A stretch of DNA of 16,504 bases from CAYSPU01 sp964432995 (lineage in GTDB: Bacteria > Verrucomicrobiota > Verrucomicrobiia > Limisphaerales > JAHDYP01), in assembly GCA_964432995.1 (NCBI GenBank), contig CAYSPU010000126.1, positions 1-16,504 of the forward strand, in the 5' to 3' direction. The first letter of the stretch is position 1, and each line of letters starts with the position of its first letter. The notes beneath the pieces are model-generated. The model was given only the letters and a program-made list of their open reading frames with translations. It was not told where the DNA came from and did not search any database. Made by a program: the position numbers and the translations under genes. Shown here piece after piece: positions 8,328 through 15,400 of this stretch.

Positions 8328-8408
8328 CCGAGCGGAGGTGGACGGCCGCCGCCAGTTCATCACCACAGTATACAGGGCAACCACGCCGGGGCGCGGATTC
8401 TCCTTTGT

Positions 8409-8427
8409 TGCCGGGCCGAACCCGGCA
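8409..8427. repeat. Hairpin between the GH116 and SGNH genes
   Basis: TGCCGGG and CCCGGCA pair over 7 bp around a 5-base loop. No U tract follows on either strand, so a terminator role is weak. It lies only 11 bases before the GTG start of the SGNH gene and could influence its translation. Confidence 0.4.
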
Positions 8428-8437
8428 TAATCGCCGC

Positions 8438-9763
8438 GTGAAGACGAACCTCTCTCGACCCGTGATTCTCCTCCTTTCCGCCCTGGCTCTCGTCGCCAAT
8501 GCGTTGGCCGGAGATTTCCTCATCCGCAATGGCGACCGGGTGGTGTTCCTGGGCGACAGCATCACCGAGCAACGCCTCTACACCACCTACCTCGAGGCCT
8601 ACACCCTCACCCGCTATCCGCGATGGGAGCTGACCTTCCGCAACGTGGGCTGGGGCGGCGACACCGCCTGGCTGCGGCAGCGGGCGCACCCGAAGGAAGC
8701 GGACCTGTTCGCCGCCGACGCCGCCAAACAACAGGCCATGGTCGAGGATGCCGTCCAGCGTGGTCTCGAGCGCGATGTCCTCCCGCTGCGGCCCACAGTG
8801 GTGACCATCAAGTTCGGCATGAACGACCACTCGTACCAGGCGTTCCGCGAGGACATCTTCCGCGCCTACGTCCGCAGTCAGGATCGCCTGGCCCAAGTGC
8901 TGAGTAGCGCCGGCGCCCGCGTCGCCCTCCTCACCCCCCAGCCGATCGAGGAGAAGCGAGCCGATCCGGACAAGGACGTGCGCAACGTCTCGCTGCGCAA
9001 GTTCTCCGACGGACTGGAGGAAGTGGCCGCCAAAGAGAAGACGGTGTTCGTCGATCAATTCGACCCGTACATGGCGCTCATGATGCGGGAGCGAGCCTCG
9101 AACCCCGGGGCGTTCATCGGGGGCGGCGACGCCGTACACCCGGGCCCGGCGGGTCACACGATCATGGCCTGGGCTATTCTGAAGGGTCTCGGCGCGCCGA
9201 CGCTGGTCTCCAGGGTGGCAATCGATGCGGCCGCCAAAAAGGTCACCGCCGCCGACCAGTGCACCGTGGAGAAGCTCGACGTCGCCGGCGGCGTGGTGAG
9301 CTTCGACCGCCGGGACGAAGCGCTGCCCATGCCCATCGACGCGCGCGCGGGAGCGGCCTTGAAGTTGGCCCCGATTCTCGAGGACCTGAGCGGCTACGTG
9401 CTGCAGATCACCGGACTGCCCGCAGGCGAATACGAGCTGAAGATCGACGGCGAAGTCGTCGGCAAAGTCGATAGTGCGGCGCTGGCCGGCGGCTGGAACC
9501 TGTCCGCCCAGGCCGGCCCCATCACCCGGCAGTGCCGCAAGGTTCTGGAGTTGGTGACGCAGAAAAACGACGTCTTCTTCAACCGGTGGCGCAACGTCCA
9601 ACTCTTCGGCCTTCCCGCCTGGGCGCAGAATCCCGCCTCGGACGCTGGACGCAACGCGGAGCTGGCCAAACTCGATCGGCAGATTGCGGATCTTGAGTCC
9701 CAGATCAACGCCGCCCGCCAACCGGTCGTCCACCGCTTCGAGATTTCGCCCGCGACCAGATGA
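8438..9763 (+). CDS. Secreted SGNH/GDSL-type hydrolase
   Basis: A 441-residue esterase/lipase-like protein. The GTG start at 8438 gives a clean signal peptide: KTNLSR, then VILLLSALALVANALA with cleavage before GDF. SGNH blocks are all visible: GDSIT with nucleophile S41, the glycine of NVGWGGD, FGMND with N129, and DAVHP with D231 and H234. An additional C-terminal domain of roughly 190 residues follows the hydrolase core and ends with a helical stretch (NAELAKLDRQIADLESQI) that could form a short coiled coil. Members remove acyl groups, often acetyl groups, from carbohydrates; that fits the glycosidase immediately upstream. The start lies 110 bp after the GH116 stop, so joint transcription is likely. 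The frame is open upstream but only as a shadow of the GH116 gene. Confidence 0.88.
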   Translation: MKTNLSRPVILLLSALALVANALAGDFLIRNGDRVVFLGDSITEQRLYTTYLEAYTLTRYPRWELTFRNVGWGGDTAWLRQRAHPKEADLFAADAAKQQAMVEDAVQRGLERDVLPLRPTVVTIKFGMNDHSYQAFREDIFRAYVRSQDRLAQVLSSAGARVALLTPQPIEEKRADPDKDVRNVSLRKFSDGLEEVAAKEKTVFVDQFDPYMALMMRERASNPGAFIGGGDAVHPGPAGHTIMAWAILKGLGAPTLVSRVAIDAAAKKVTAADQCTVEKLDVAGGVVSFDRRDEALPMPIDARAGAALKLAPILEDLSGYVLQITGLPAGEYELKIDGEVVGKVDSAALAGGWNLSAQAGPITRQCRKVLELVTQKNDVFFNRWRNVQLFGLPAWAQNPASDAGRNAELAKLDRQIADLESQINAARQPVVHRFEISPATR

Positions 9764-9978
9764 GCCGTCCGCAGAGGCGAAAACCGCGCGTCGACCGGGG
9801 ACGAACGAATCCCCAGCGCCACTTAGGCGAGGATCCGGTTGCAGATTCGTCTCTGGCCTCGCCGGGTAGAACTGGTTTAGAGTCCCGGAAAGTCCTGGCT
9901 GCTCCTGCCCGATCAATCGGGTGACCCGCCACTCAAGCGTTCGGCCGGCAACAGCCGGACTCGGATATCGGCACAAGC
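9764..9978. other. Intergenic stretch with several small inverted repeats
   Basis: No gene is recognised. Three weak hairpins can be drawn: GGGGA/TCCCC at 9797-9814, GGCGAGG/CCTCGCC at 9826-9863 and CCCGAT/ATCGGG at 9908-9921. None is followed by a T run. The stretch ends at the point where the truncated kinase begins, so it may contain the breakpoint of the deletion that removed the kinase N-lobe. Confidence 0.4.
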
Positions 9979-10680
9979 ATGGGATCTGAAGGCTCCCAGA
10001 TCGGAGCGGCCGCACGGACCACCGCCCAGTGGATGGACCAGGACGCCGATGTCACGCGGAGCCTGGTCGCGATCGGTACGCCCGGATATGCCGCTCCCGA
10101 ACAACTCGGCGAGAGTGACCGACGCCTGACCACCGCGGCGGATGTGAACGGCCTCGGCGCCATCCTCTACGAACTGCTGACCGGCCAGGTCCCGTGTTGC
10201 CAATCCTCCACCCTGGCCACGATTAAAGCGGTCCTCGAGCAACCGCCCAAGCCGCCGCACCAGATTGTGCGCGGGGTGGATCCCGATCTCGAGACGATCT
10301 GTCTAGAGTGCCTCGAGAAGAACCCGCGACAGCGCTACCAGACGGCGGTCGAGTTGGCAGACGACCTCGGGCGCTTTATCGAGGGCCGACCCGTTTCAGC
10401 CAGACCGGTCTCGACGGCCGGGCGTGTGGCTCGCTGGTGCAAGCGAAAGCCGGCGTTGGCGGGCGCGCTGGGCGCGGTCGCCCTGACTCTGGTCACGGGC
10501 TTCATTGGGGTGCTTTCGCAGTGGTGGCGGGCGGAAACCCGGACCCAGGCCCTGCGACAGGAAAGCTATTACTCGAGCATCAGGCTGGCTGACTTCTACA
10601 TCGAGCAGGGCGACATTGGCCCTGCGCTCGAAGAGCTGCTGGGCGGTCCGCCGGAACACCGGAATTGGGAATGGGGCTAG
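9979..10680 (+). pseudogene. 5'-truncated Ser/Thr protein kinase part of a kinase-WD40 protein
   Basis: Only the C-lobe of a Hanks-type kinase is present. The activation segment (DADVTRS, then GTPGYAAPEQ at 33-42), the DVNGLGAILYELLTG helix (canonically DVYSLG) and CLEKNPRQRYQTAVELADDLGRF are clear. The glycine loop, catalytic lysine, HRD and DFG motifs are absent upstream in any frame I checked. Homology appears to start around AQWMDQDAD near residue 16. A single transmembrane segment follows at about 155-178 (ALAGALGAVALTLVTGFIGV), then a short helical linker to EHRNWEWG. A TAG stop at 10678-10680 interrupts the frame, which continues unshifted into the WD40 protein. In relatives, kinase, membrane helix and WD40 domain form one chain. 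It cannot be an active kinase. Confidence 0.8.
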
Positions 10681-10683
10681 CTG

Positions 10684-13224
10684 ATGTTCTTGTGTCATCA
10701 GGATGCGCTCTCGATCCCTGCCCACACGAACCTCCTCTCGCCAAACCGCGAGTCCCTTTTGGACAGCGCGGGCCTTGTGAGGGCGGTCGGATTCGATGCC
10801 TCGGGGACGCTGCTGGCCACGCTCGGTCGCGACGGATCTTTACGGATTTGGAATGCTCACACCGGCGTCGAGGTGGCCGCTCTGAGTGGGGATAGCCACC
10901 CGATTACCGTGTTCGCCTCTGCTCCGAGCGAAGGGATGCTGGCGGTGGGATATCGCGACGGCCAACTGCGGCTGTTGGACCGGGCAAACTGGCAACCGAG
11001 GTTCTCGATTGCGGTCTCCACCAACGCGCTGTGCTGCCTGGCCTACCATCCCGGTGGGCATAAGCTGGCCGTTGCGGCAGCCGACGGACGGGTGTCCATC
11101 TGTGAAGCCCGAGCCGACCAGGTCCTCACCAACCTGGTCGCTGATGTTGGCGCGATCGCCCGGATGACCTTCACGCCGGACGGGCGGGGTTTGGTGGTGC
11201 ATGGATCGACCCAAACCACGGTTTACGACCTCGCCTCGGGCCGCAAGTTGAGCGACCCGGGGGGCACCGCCGCTCCAAGAGGGCGAGTGGTGGTCGATCC
11301 TCAGGGCGAGCGATTTGTCAGCATCGATTCGGCGGGAGGCGTGGAGCTGCACGGCGTTGGGGTTGCCCCGGTCGTACTCGAAGCGATCCGGGGCAGCCAG
11401 CCGGACTTCGTGCGGCGGGTCTTCTTCAGCCGAGACGGCCAGTGGTTCTGCACCGGGGGTGAAGAAGGAACGGCGATCGCCTATCAGGCCAGCGACGGTC
11501 AGCGATGGTACCGCATTCCGAATCGGATCAGCCAGGCAGAGTTCAGTCCCGATGCCAGGTTGCTGGCCACGCTGGGCGCCGAACACCTGGTCCGGATCTG
11601 GGACCTGCGGTCGCGTCGGGAGCTCAGGATCTGGGACGCGTCCAGTGGCCGGGAACGACTGCGCATCGAAGCCCCCTTTCACTACGTCTGCCGCGCGGTC
11701 TTCAGCCCTGATGGCAACCGGATTGCCACCTCGTCGGGATCGGATCGCACGGCGCGAATCTGGGATGCCCGCACGGGCGTGCCGCTGCTCACCTTGCGGA
11801 AGCATTCCCGCATTGTCTTGGGGCTCAACTACAGTCCCGACGGGCGACGGCTGGCCACCGCGAGCTATGACGGGACCGTGAAGTTGTGGGACGCCGTAAC
11901 CGGGCGCGAGCTTGGTTCACTCGATCATGGGACCAACCACGTCTCGGGGGCCAGTTTCAGCCCGGACGGGAACAGGCTCGTCAGCGCGAGCGAGGTTGGG
12001 ATCCGCATCTGGGATATCGGGACCGCCCGCGTCTTGGCTTCGATCGATTGTCCGCGACCTGGCGGGGAAGGACACGCTCAATGGGATCGGTCGGGGGAGC
12101 GGATCTTCGCGTGGGGTTGGGATAATGCGGTTCGCGTTCTCGATGGGCGAACGGCCCGGGAACAGCGCCGGTTCCCAACCCGAGGAATCTTCACGTTCGG
12201 AGGGGCGCTCCATCCTGACGGCGACCAGCTCATCGTGGACACTGGCAATGCATTCTTCGGCGGGTACGGCTCTGAGCAACCGCGCGCCGAGCTCCTTGAC
12301 GTGAGGACCGGACGAAGATGGCTCCGGCTCCAGGGGCATCGCGAGATCTTCAATCAGTTCGCGTTTGCCAAGGACGGTAGACGCTTGATGTCGGCCTCGT
12401 TCGACTTCACCGTCAGGCAGTGGGAGACGTTCCCCTGGAACGCCGCCGATTATCCGGGTAGCGAAGGCGAACCGCTGCGGACCCGAATCCGACGTTATGC
12501 GGACGGTTATTGGCGCGAACGGCTGGCTGCTGAACAAGCTCGCCAACTGGGCGCTGTCAGCACGCAGGAAAGAGCGGTCTCGGTTCCGGATCGGTCGCTC
12601 TGGCCCGGGCGCTCCTCCGCCGCCACGTCAAACCAACTCGATCTGACCGACCACTATACGAGCATCCTGTCGGCGTGGTTCTACCCGCATTTTAGCTGGG
12701 AGTGGGCGGACGATGACCTTGCGGGATTGCCTGTGGGTCTGATCGTGCTGGGCGGGGTGACGTTTGACGTGCGCGGCGTGATCCAGTTGCGCCGAGCCGA
12801 GCCGTCTGGCGGCGTCTGGCAGAAGAGATGGGAGAGGCCTCCCGGGCGCGTCGAGGGAATCCCGGTCGGCCGCGCCTTCCATCGCCTTCATGCCTTGCTG
12901 GCGACGGACGAGAAAGAGGCCGAGGGCCGAACCGTGGGACGCCTGGCGTGGCGCCATGTCGACGGTGAGCGAGTCGAGTTCCCCATCGTCTACGGTGAGC
13001 ACGTGCGCTGCTGGTGGGAATGGCCGAACGACCCGTCCGGGATCAAGCGGGGAAGGGTGGCCTGGCGCGGGTCAAACCCGGCTGCAGCGCGAGAAAATGC
13101 CACCCTGCGGCTCTATGTCAGCACTTGGGAGAACCCTCGCCCAGATGTCGAGGTGCAGACGCTCGATCTGGTGTCGGAACTGGCTGAGGCAGCGCCGTTT
13201 GTGATCGCGATTACCGTCGAATGA
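10684..13224 (+). CDS. WD40-repeat protein, split from the kinase by an in-frame stop
   Basis: An 846-residue frame starting at ATG 10684 (GGGG lies 6-9 bases upstream), in the same frame as the truncated kinase before it. About eleven to twelve WD40-like blades occupy residues 30-590; the clearest are FSPDGNRIATSSGSDRTARIWD, FSPDGRRLATAS-type units with KLWD, and RIWD. Blades in the first third are divergent. After the propeller, from about 625, comes a distinct C-terminal beta-rich domain (LPVGLIVLGGVTFDVRGVIQLR, PIVYGEHVRCWWEW, RLYVSTWENPRPDVEVQTLDLVS) ending APFVIAITVE. I recall this domain after WD40 propellers in Verrucomicrobiota. Without its membrane-anchored kinase part it would be a soluble fragment. 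It may be translated by reinitiation or not at all, so it is either a surviving half-gene or part of a pseudogene. Confidence 0.75.
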   Translation: MFLCHQDALSIPAHTNLLSPNRESLLDSAGLVRAVGFDASGTLLATLGRDGSLRIWNAHTGVEVAALSGDSHPITVFASAPSEGMLAVGYRDGQLRLLDRANWQPRFSIAVSTNALCCLAYHPGGHKLAVAAADGRVSICEARADQVLTNLVADVGAIARMTFTPDGRGLVVHGSTQTTVYDLASGRKLSDPGGTAAPRGRVVVDPQGERFVSIDSAGGVELHGVGVAPVVLEAIRGSQPDFVRRVFFSRDGQWFCTGGEEGTAIAYQASDGQRWYRIPNRISQAEFSPDARLLATLGAEHLVRIWDLRSRRELRIWDASSGRERLRIEAPFHYVCRAVFSPDGNRIATSSGSDRTARIWDARTGVPLLTLRKHSRIVLGLNYSPDGRRLATASYDGTVKLWDAVTGRELGSLDHGTNHVSGASFSPDGNRLVSASEVGIRIWDIGTARVLASIDCPRPGGEGHAQWDRSGERIFAWGWDNAVRVLDGRTAREQRRFPTRGIFTFGGALHPDGDQLIVDTGNAFFGGYGSEQPRAELLDVRTGRRWLRLQGHREIFNQFAFAKDGRRLMSASFDFTVRQWETFPWNAADYPGSEGEPLRTRIRRYADGYWRERLAAEQARQLGAVSTQERAVSVPDRSLWPGRSSAATSNQLDLTDHYTSILSAWFYPHFSWEWADDDLAGLPVGLIVLGGVTFDVRGVIQLRRAEPSGGVWQKRWERPPGRVEGIPVGRAFHRLHALLATDEKEAEGRTVGRLAWRHVDGERVEFPIVYGEHVRCWWEWPNDPSGIKRGRVAWRGSNPAAARENATLRLYVSTWENPRPDVEVQTLDLVSELAEAAPFVIAITVE

Positions 13225-13242
13225 CCGCATGAAGTGACCCTG

Positions 13243-13252
13243 ATCACGTGAT
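13243..13252. promoter_or_regulatory. Palindrome ATCACGTGAT, candidate toxin-antitoxin operator
   Basis: A perfect 10-base palindrome 8 bases upstream of the candidate -35 box of the toxin-antitoxin operon. Antitoxin-toxin complexes commonly bind palindromes at their own promoters; binding here is inference only. A 10-base palindrome can occur by chance. Confidence 0.4.
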
Positions 13253-13260
13253 GACGAGAC

Positions 13261-13289
13261 TTTACCTGCTGGCCCGAATCTGCAATAAA
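13261..13289 (+). promoter_or_regulatory. Candidate sigma70-type promoter of the toxin-antitoxin pair
   Basis: TTTACC (13261-13266) and AATAAA (13284-13289) match the -35 and -10 consensus at 4 of 6 positions each with an ideal 17-base spacer. The antitoxin ATG at 13296 follows immediately, so a transcript from here would have almost no leader. Confidence 0.35.
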
Positions 13290-13295
13290 CGCCGC

Positions 13296-13490
13296 ATGAG
13301 CACTCGAGAGATGATCGCAGAGGAAGTGGCGAATCTCCCCGAGCCGCTGCAGCGCGAGGTGTACGATTTCGCTCGGTTTTTGCGGTGGCGGGACGCAGAT
13401 GAGCGTTTTCCGGGTCTGCTCCTCAGCGAATCGGCGCTGGCCAAGGATTGGGACACCCCCGAGGAGGACGCCGCGTGGGCCAGCCTGTAG
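13296..13490 (+). CDS. Antitoxin of a MazF-type toxin-antitoxin pair (DUF2281-like)
   Basis: A 64-residue acidic protein. The N-terminal part (MIAEEVANLPEPLQREVYDFARFL) matches the DUF2281 helix-rich antitoxin type, and the acidic C-terminus ESALAKDWDTPEEDAAWASL is the kind of tail that wraps the toxin. An earlier in-frame ATG at 13248 exists, but it overlaps the palindrome/promoter region; ATG 13296 gives the usual length. ATG 13311 is another possibility. The stop codon lies inside the toxin gene, a 16-base overlap typical of such operons. Its role is to neutralise the downstream ribonuclease by direct binding, and probably to repress the shared promoter. Confidence 0.75.
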   Translation: MSTREMIAEEVANLPEPLQREVYDFARFLRWRDADERFPGLLLSESALAKDWDTPEEDAAWASL

Positions 13491-13804
13491 TGGGCGAGAT
13501 CGTCGTCTTGCCTTTCCCACAGACAAATCTGCAGGCTGGCAAACGCCGGCCCGCACTCGTGGTAGCCAGGCTGCAAGGCGGCGACGTGATCCTGTGCCAG
13601 GTTACCAGCCAGGCACGTTCGGACGGTTACTCGATTTCGTTGTCGGCGGCCGACTTCGAACGGGGTCGCCTGGCGGTGGACAGCTTCATTCGCCCCAACC
13701 GGCTTTTCACCGTTGAGCCATCAGTCATCCTCTATGCCGCGGCCAAAGTCACGGCGGCCAAACTGGCTGAGGTGAAGGCAGCGATTCGGCAGCTCTTCTC
13801 GTGA
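13475..13804 (+). CDS. MazF/PemK family toxin (mRNA interferase)
   Basis: A 109-residue protein of the MazF/PemK endoribonuclease family, normal length. The N-terminal strand GEIVVLPFPQTNLQAGKRRPALVV carries the conserved G-(D/E)-I-V and RPALV elements; CQVTSQ is the second core strand; and VDSFIRPNRLFTVEPSVI is the third region, before a C-terminal helix (AKLAEVKAAIRQLF). GTG 13475 is chosen because GAGGAGGA at 13461-13468 lies 6 bases ahead; GTG 13490, which overlaps the antitoxin TAG, is the alternative. Such toxins cut mRNA at short motifs under stress. The fold appears intact with no stop or frameshift, so the pair may be functional among decaying neighbours. Confidence 0.85.
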   Translation: MGQPVVGEIVVLPFPQTNLQAGKRRPALVVARLQGGDVILCQVTSQARSDGYSISLSAADFERGRLAVDSFIRPNRLFTVEPSVILYAAAKVTAAKLAEVKAAIRQLFS

Positions 13805-14120
13805 CTGAAGTAGCGGCGAACTGGCGTTCGCAACTATCGCCTCGGTAAGCGGCTCAGGGCGTGAAGCCGCAAGGGCCGGACGGATCATCGTCGACAACTC
13901 GCGGACCCGCCCTGGGCAAGTCAGAGAGGAGGCTTCGGCATTTGACAGGCCGCCCAACAGAATTCGCGCAACCTTCCCCCAGGTTTTCACAAGTACTGCA
14001 TGACAGGCGGCTGGTGCCTCGGCTCGCGTTTGGCCAGGCAGTTCCAGCCGAGGCGATGCCGAAGGTCCAGTCCATGAATCAGATAGAGGCAACCATGAGA
14101 ACACGACAGTCCACGCATGA
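13805..14120. other. Non-coding or decayed stretch with an inverted repeat
   Basis: No recognisable gene on either strand. It holds a 9-bp inverted repeat GCCTCGGCT (14016-14024) / AGCCGAGGC (14046-14054) with a 21-base spacer, and a longer-range pair CTTCGGCAT/ATGCCGAAG about 110 bases apart around it. Codon-like texture is poor. It probably contains decayed upstream sequence of the secreted-protein remnant that follows. Confidence 0.45.
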
Positions 14121-14231
14121 ATCCCCGGAACTGCAGGCGCAACCGTCGCCACCGCGAGCACGACTCAGAAACGACTGCCGTACGACAAACCGGCGAGCCA
14201 AGCCTTTTACCGCGTGATCCTGGCACAATGA
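14121..14231 (+). pseudogene. C-terminal remnant of a secreted protein ending in FYRVILAQ
   Basis: This short open stretch, 36 codons, follows an in-frame TGA at 14118-14120 and ends with KPASQAFYRVILAQ and TGA (14229-14231). The ending is the kind of C-terminus I recall on many secreted Verrucomicrobiota proteins, where a strand is followed by FYRV and a short tail. No start or domain precedes it, so I read it as what is left of a larger gene that once lay directly upstream of the SUMF1 gene (22 bp gap). It could also be chance, since only the last 14 residues are characteristic. Confidence 0.4.
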
Positions 14232-14253
14232 AATTGCTGGAGGAGACAAACCA

Positions 14254-15273
14254 ATGAAGACAGCATGTCGCTCCGCCGTTGCCGCCCTCGTGCTGGCGGC
14301 CTTCAACCTCACCGCACAGACGCCCGCCGAACTGGGCATCCAAACCTACGCCGGTCTGACCATCACGGGCACGGCCGGCACCGTGTACTCCGTGGAGTAC
14401 GTGACCGACCTTGCCCAGACCAATGACCCGAGTGCGTGGCGTTGCCTGGAGTATCTGCAACTGCCCGCCAGCCCGTATCTGTGGCACGACAAGTCCGCGC
14501 CTGCGACGGGGAAGCGGTTTTACCGGGCGGTGGCGATGGAAGCCCCGACGAACATGGTGTTCATCCCGCCGGGGACGTTTCGGATGGGCAGCCCGCCGGA
14601 CGAAGTTGACCGCTGGTACGAGGTTGAGGGCCCGCAGACGGCGGTGACGATCAGCCGAGGGTTTTGGATGGGGAAGTATGAGGTGACGCAAGGAGAGTAT
14701 CTTGCGGTGATGGGGAACAACCCGAGCTACTTCCAGCCGCCCAACGCGACAGCGGACACCAACCGGCCGGTGGAGATGGTGAGTTGGGACGACGCGACGA
14801 ACTACTGCTGGGAGCTGACAGACCGGGAGCGGTTGGCTGGGCGGATAGCGGCCAACAGCGTGTATCGGTTGCCAACGGAGGCGGAGTGGGAGTATGCGTG
14901 TCGGGCGTGGACCTCGACGCGGTTCAGTTACGGCGATGACCCTGGGTACACGAACCTGAAGAACTACGCTTGGTACGACGCCAACAGCGAGGGGACGACA
15001 CATCCGGTGGGGCAGAAGCTACCGAACCCATGGGGTTTGTATGACATGCATGGGAACGTGAACGAGTGGTGTCAGGACTGGTATGGCGACTATGTGGGCG
15101 GGATTGTCGTTGACCCCCAAGGCCCCGTCGCTCCGAGCTTCCGCATGTTTCGCGGCGGCCAGTGGGGCTACTACGCAAGGTTCTGCCGGTCCGCGTCCCG
15201 CAACGGCGACGACCCGTGGAATAGGGAAAACTTCGAAGGGTTCCGGGCTGTGCTGGCCCCAAGTCAGCCCTGA
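14254..15273 (+). CDS. Secreted SUMF1/FGE-sulfatase-domain protein, probably not a formylglycine oxidase
   Basis: A 339-residue protein. The ATG at 14254 has a strong GGAGGAG site 8 bases ahead. Residues 1-22 form a signal peptide (AVAALVLAAFNLTAQ). Residues 30-95 form a small module (VYSVEYVTDLAQ, W, then KRFYRAVAME). The SUMF1/FGE domain starts at NMVFIPPGTFRMGSP and contains FWMGKYEVTQGEYL, VSWDDATNYC, YRLPTEAEWEYACR, GLYDMHGNVNEWCQDW and RGGQWGYYARFCRSASR, ending EGFRAV. In true formylglycine-generating enzymes two cysteines five residues apart bind copper; here the first is Y306 and only C311 remains. No sulfatase gene is in the window. A binding or structural role outside the cytoplasm is more likely; its ligand is unknown. 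Base use looks slightly different from the sugar genes but the gene is intact. Confidence 0.85.
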   Translation: MKTACRSAVAALVLAAFNLTAQTPAELGIQTYAGLTITGTAGTVYSVEYVTDLAQTNDPSAWRCLEYLQLPASPYLWHDKSAPATGKRFYRAVAMEAPTNMVFIPPGTFRMGSPPDEVDRWYEVEGPQTAVTISRGFWMGKYEVTQGEYLAVMGNNPSYFQPPNATADTNRPVEMVSWDDATNYCWELTDRERLAGRIAANSVYRLPTEAEWEYACRAWTSTRFSYGDDPGYTNLKNYAWYDANSEGTTHPVGQKLPNPWGLYDMHGNVNEWCQDWYGDYVGGIVVDPQGPVAPSFRMFRGGQWGYYARFCRSASRNGDDPWNRENFEGFRAVLAPSQP

Positions 15274-15400
15274 GCCGGAGCAGCATGGCGGAGCGGTCCG
15301 GAGCAGGCTGGTGTCCGGGTTCACCAGGGCGAGGACGCGACTGGGAGCGAGAGACGAGCAGAACCATGAAGATTCAACAACGCCGATAGCAAAGACTTGA
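15274..15400. other. Intergenic stretch after the SUMF1 gene
   Basis: No gene seen. CCGGAGCAG is repeated directly at 15275-15283 and 15297-15305. Two TTGAC-containing hexamers occur near 15397 and 15414, but no matching -10 box lies at proper spacing, so I do not call a promoter. Confidence 0.4.

Noticed and set aside
5775..8384. 869-codon open frame on the minus strand opposite the GH116 gene
   Set aside because: Its translation is low-complexity (rich in G, A, V, E) with no domain; the + strand frame has a Tat signal and all GH116 motifs. Long antisense frames are expected in GC-rich coding DNA.
14016..14054. Inverted repeat considered as an integron attC site
   Set aside because: No core sites matching attC ends and no integrase or cassette array nearby.
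14254..15273. SUMF1 gene as a sulfatase-maturing enzyme
   Set aside because: Missing one of two catalytic cysteines and no sulfatase gene in the window.
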